Below the pieces are notes generated by a model. The model was not told where the DNA came from and ran no database searches. It saw nothing but the letters and a program-made list of their open reading frames with translations. A stretch of 6,346 nucleotides of DNA from Pseudorhodobacter sp. Lineage in GTDB: Bacteria > Pseudomonadota > Alphaproteobacteria > Rhodobacterales > Rhodobacteraceae. The stretch lies in NCBI GenBank assembly GCA_024641255.1, contig JAHEDL010000237.1, positions 1 through 6,346 on the forward strand, given 5' to 3'. Made by a program: the position numbers and the translations under genes. Positions 5,140-6,346 of the stretch are shown here, one piece after another. The stretch's first letter is position 1. The number at the start of each line of letters is the position of its first letter.

Positions 5140-6123
5140 ATGTTGACCGAATTTTCCAGCGCCGCATCGCCGCGCAAAGTTATTGTTGCCTGTATGCGCA
5201 ATGAGGCCCTGTTCGTGGTCGAATGGGTGGCGCATCATCTGGCTATCGGGTTTGATCACATCGTGGTTTACAGCAATGACTGTGACGATGGCACCGATGC
5301 GATCCTTGATTTGCTGGCCGAAAGTGGGCGGGTTTCGCATTTCGACAACCCCGGCCCCTATCCGGCGGGCAGCATTCAGAAACAGGCGTTAGAGCGGGCC
5401 TATGCGCTGAAACTGGTCAAGCAGGCCGATTGGGTGCTGCATATTGATGCCGATGAATACGTCAATGTGGTGGTGGGGCAGCGCAAGATTGATGATCTGA
5501 TCGCGCTGCACCCCGAGGCAGATGCGATTGCGTTGATGTGGCGGCATTTCGGGTCGGCGGGCAAAAAGACGTGGGAGGGGGGCAGCGTGGTGGAAAGTTT
5601 CATCCGCTGTGAAGGCAAGCTGCCGGACGTTGAAAATGGCGAGCTTGCGAATTTCAAAACCCTGTTCCGCCCCAGCCGGTTTCGCATGATGGGGGTGCAT
5701 ACGCCGAAACTGCCGCGCAAAAAGCATGTGCCGGTGGTGGTGAACGCGGCGGGGGTGCTGCTTCCGAATGACAAACTGCTGACCAAGGCCGGGTCGGGCT
5801 ATGCGGCGACGGCGGCGCAGCTGACGTGGGACAACGCCTTGTTGCACCATCACCATGTGAAATCGGACGATCTGCATGTGATGAAGCATGCGCGTGGTGA
5901 TGCGAATGGGCGCAAGAATGCCAAGCGGGTGATCGGCAGCGACTTTTATCGCTATGCCGACCGCAACGATGTGTTTTCAAAATCATTGGTGCGATTCCGT
6001 CCAAAGGTGGTGCCGTGGGAGGCTAAATTGCGGGCGATTCCCGGTGTGATCGCGGCAGAGGCGCAGGCTTGGGCGTGGTTTCGCGCGAATTTTGCCGCCA
6101 TCGCGCAAGAGCAGGCGGGTTGA
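5140..6123 (+). CDS. Glycosyltransferase family 2-like protein (Glyco_tranf_2_4 / DUF23-like)
   Basis: A 327-residue protein from the ATG at 5140. The N-terminal half has the typical pattern of this group. VIVACMRNEALFVVEWVAHH (14-33) begins the nucleotide-sugar-binding fold, NDCDDGTD (46-53) follows, and WVLHIDADEYV (98-108) carries the DxD motif at Asp103/Asp105, expected to bind a metal-nucleotide sugar. No signal peptide or membrane segment is seen, so it probably acts at the cytoplasmic face on an unknown envelope or polysaccharide acceptor. The C-terminal half (about 200-327) has a His-rich stretch (LLHHHHVKS) and many basic residues and is not recognised further. The frame stays open back to a TTG at 4981, but that part lies in rnpB and has no family similarity. 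The ATG at 5140 lies 56 nt after the RNA. No Shine-Dalgarno sequence precedes it; GTG 5101 is a weaker alternative. Donor and acceptor sugars cannot be told from the sequence. Confidence 0.88.
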   Translation: MLTEFSSAASPRKVIVACMRNEALFVVEWVAHHLAIGFDHIVVYSNDCDDGTDAILDLLAESGRVSHFDNPGPYPAGSIQKQALERAYALKLVKQADWVLHIDADEYVNVVVGQRKIDDLIALHPEADAIALMWRHFGSAGKKTWEGGSVVESFIRCEGKLPDVENGELANFKTLFRPSRFRMMGVHTPKLPRKKHVPVVVNAAGVLLPNDKLLTKAGSGYAATAAQLTWDNALLHHHHVKSDDLHVMKHARGDANGRKNAKRVIGSDFYRYADRNDVFSKSLVRFRPKVVPWEAKLRAIPGVIAAEAQAWAWFRANFAAIAQEQAG

Positions 6124-6157
6124 GCGCGGGAATGGCGAAAAACTTGGCGTTTGGCTG

Positions 6158-6185
6158 TTGACTCTGCTGGTGCCATCCTTAAAAG
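6158..6185 (+). promoter_or_regulatory. Probable promoter of rpmG
   Basis: TTGACT (6158-6163), a 16-nt spacer and TAAAAG (6180-6185) resemble a housekeeping promoter. The -35 matches at five of six positions and the -10 at four of six, again without the final T. Transcription would begin near 6192 and give a leader of about 50 nt before rpmG. It lies 34 nt beyond the glycosyltransferase stop, so rpmG is likely transcribed independently. Confidence 0.5.
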
Positions 6186-6242
6186 GCAGGCTTCAAGGAT
6201 TTCGCGGGGCAACGGTGTTTCCCCGATCTAGGAGAGACGACT

Positions 6243-6346
6243 ATGGCCAAACCGGCGACGATCAAGATCCGTCTGAACTCGACGGCTGGCACCGGGCACT
6301 TCTACGTGACCAAGAAGAATGCTCGGACCATGACCGAAAAGATGAC
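6243..6346 (+). CDS. rpmG: 50S ribosomal protein L33, 5' part (cut by the window edge)
   Basis: The first 34 codons read [20 protein letters not shown] and continue through [14 protein letters not shown], the N-terminal half of bacterial L33. Full-length alphaproteobacterial L33 has about 55 residues, so some 20 are missing at the right edge. L33 is a small protein of the large ribosomal subunit near the E site. This version has no Cys pairs in the visible part, as in the zinc-independent (C-minus) form. AGGAGA at 6230-6235, seven bases before the ATG, is the strongest Shine-Dalgarno sequence in the window and fits high expression. Confidence 0.97.
   Translation, partial: MAKPATIKIRLNSTAGTGHFYVTKKNARTMTEKM

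Noticed and set aside
5389..5889. 166-codon minus-strand open frame opposite the glycosyltransferase
   Set aside because: It is a shadow of a plus-strand gene with a clear DADE motif; there is no RBS or domain of its own.
1..6346. CRISPR array, tRNA gene, insertion sequence, toxin-antitoxin pair, phage or defence genes
   Set aside because: I searched by eye on both strands and saw no regularly spaced repeats, tRNA cloverleaf motifs, transposase motifs or terminal inverted repeats. The exciting undescribed system hinted at in the request is not evident; the genes are mostly housekeeping.

Overview
The window looks like a chromosomal housekeeping segment from an alphaproteobacterium, most probably of the Rhodobacteraceae. 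The basis is the high GC content with G/C-rich third codon positions, the form of ribosomal protein L33 at the right edge, the class A RNase P RNA, and a small secreted GGIVIPLLLLL-type protein that I associate from memory with that family. No database was searched, so genus and species are not assigned.

Layout, left to right. (1) Positions 194-388 encode a 64-residue exported small protein that ends in a strong intrinsic terminator (426-459). (2) A metallo-beta-lactamase-fold hydrolase of the UPF0173/UlaG-like group lies convergently on the minus strand (540-1232); its promoter sits in the divergent region before gatC. (3) gatC and gatA overlap by ATGA and encode two subunits of the tRNA-dependent amidotransferase; gatB is not in the window. 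(4) A 261-residue lipoprotein with a C-terminal Excalibur-type Asp-rich motif follows 35 nt later. Its stop overlaps (GTGA) the likely GTG start of an AmpD-like N-acetylmuramoyl-L-alanine amidase. (5) rnpB, the catalytic RNA of RNase P, occupies about 4646-5083. It has a well-placed promoter and complete end-pairing helices. (6) A DADE-containing glycosyltransferase of the GT2/DUF23-like group follows (5140-6123); its open frame runs back into rnpB, so a longest-ORF start would be wrong. (7) The 5' part of rpmG (L33) runs off the right edge, with its own promoter and Shine-Dalgarno sequence.

Functionally the window combines translation and RNA processing (gatCA, rnpB, rpmG) with cell-envelope functions (Excalibur lipoprotein, peptidoglycan amidase, glycosyltransferase, small membrane protein). 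The tight gatC-gatA-lipoprotein-amidase spacing suggests one transcript. I see no tRNA, insertion sequence, CRISPR array, phage gene or recognisable defence system. The points most worth a second look are the small exported protein, the uncharacterised lipoprotein coupled to the amidase, the start-site trap over rnpB, and a possible dispersed GC-rich motif near 499-520.
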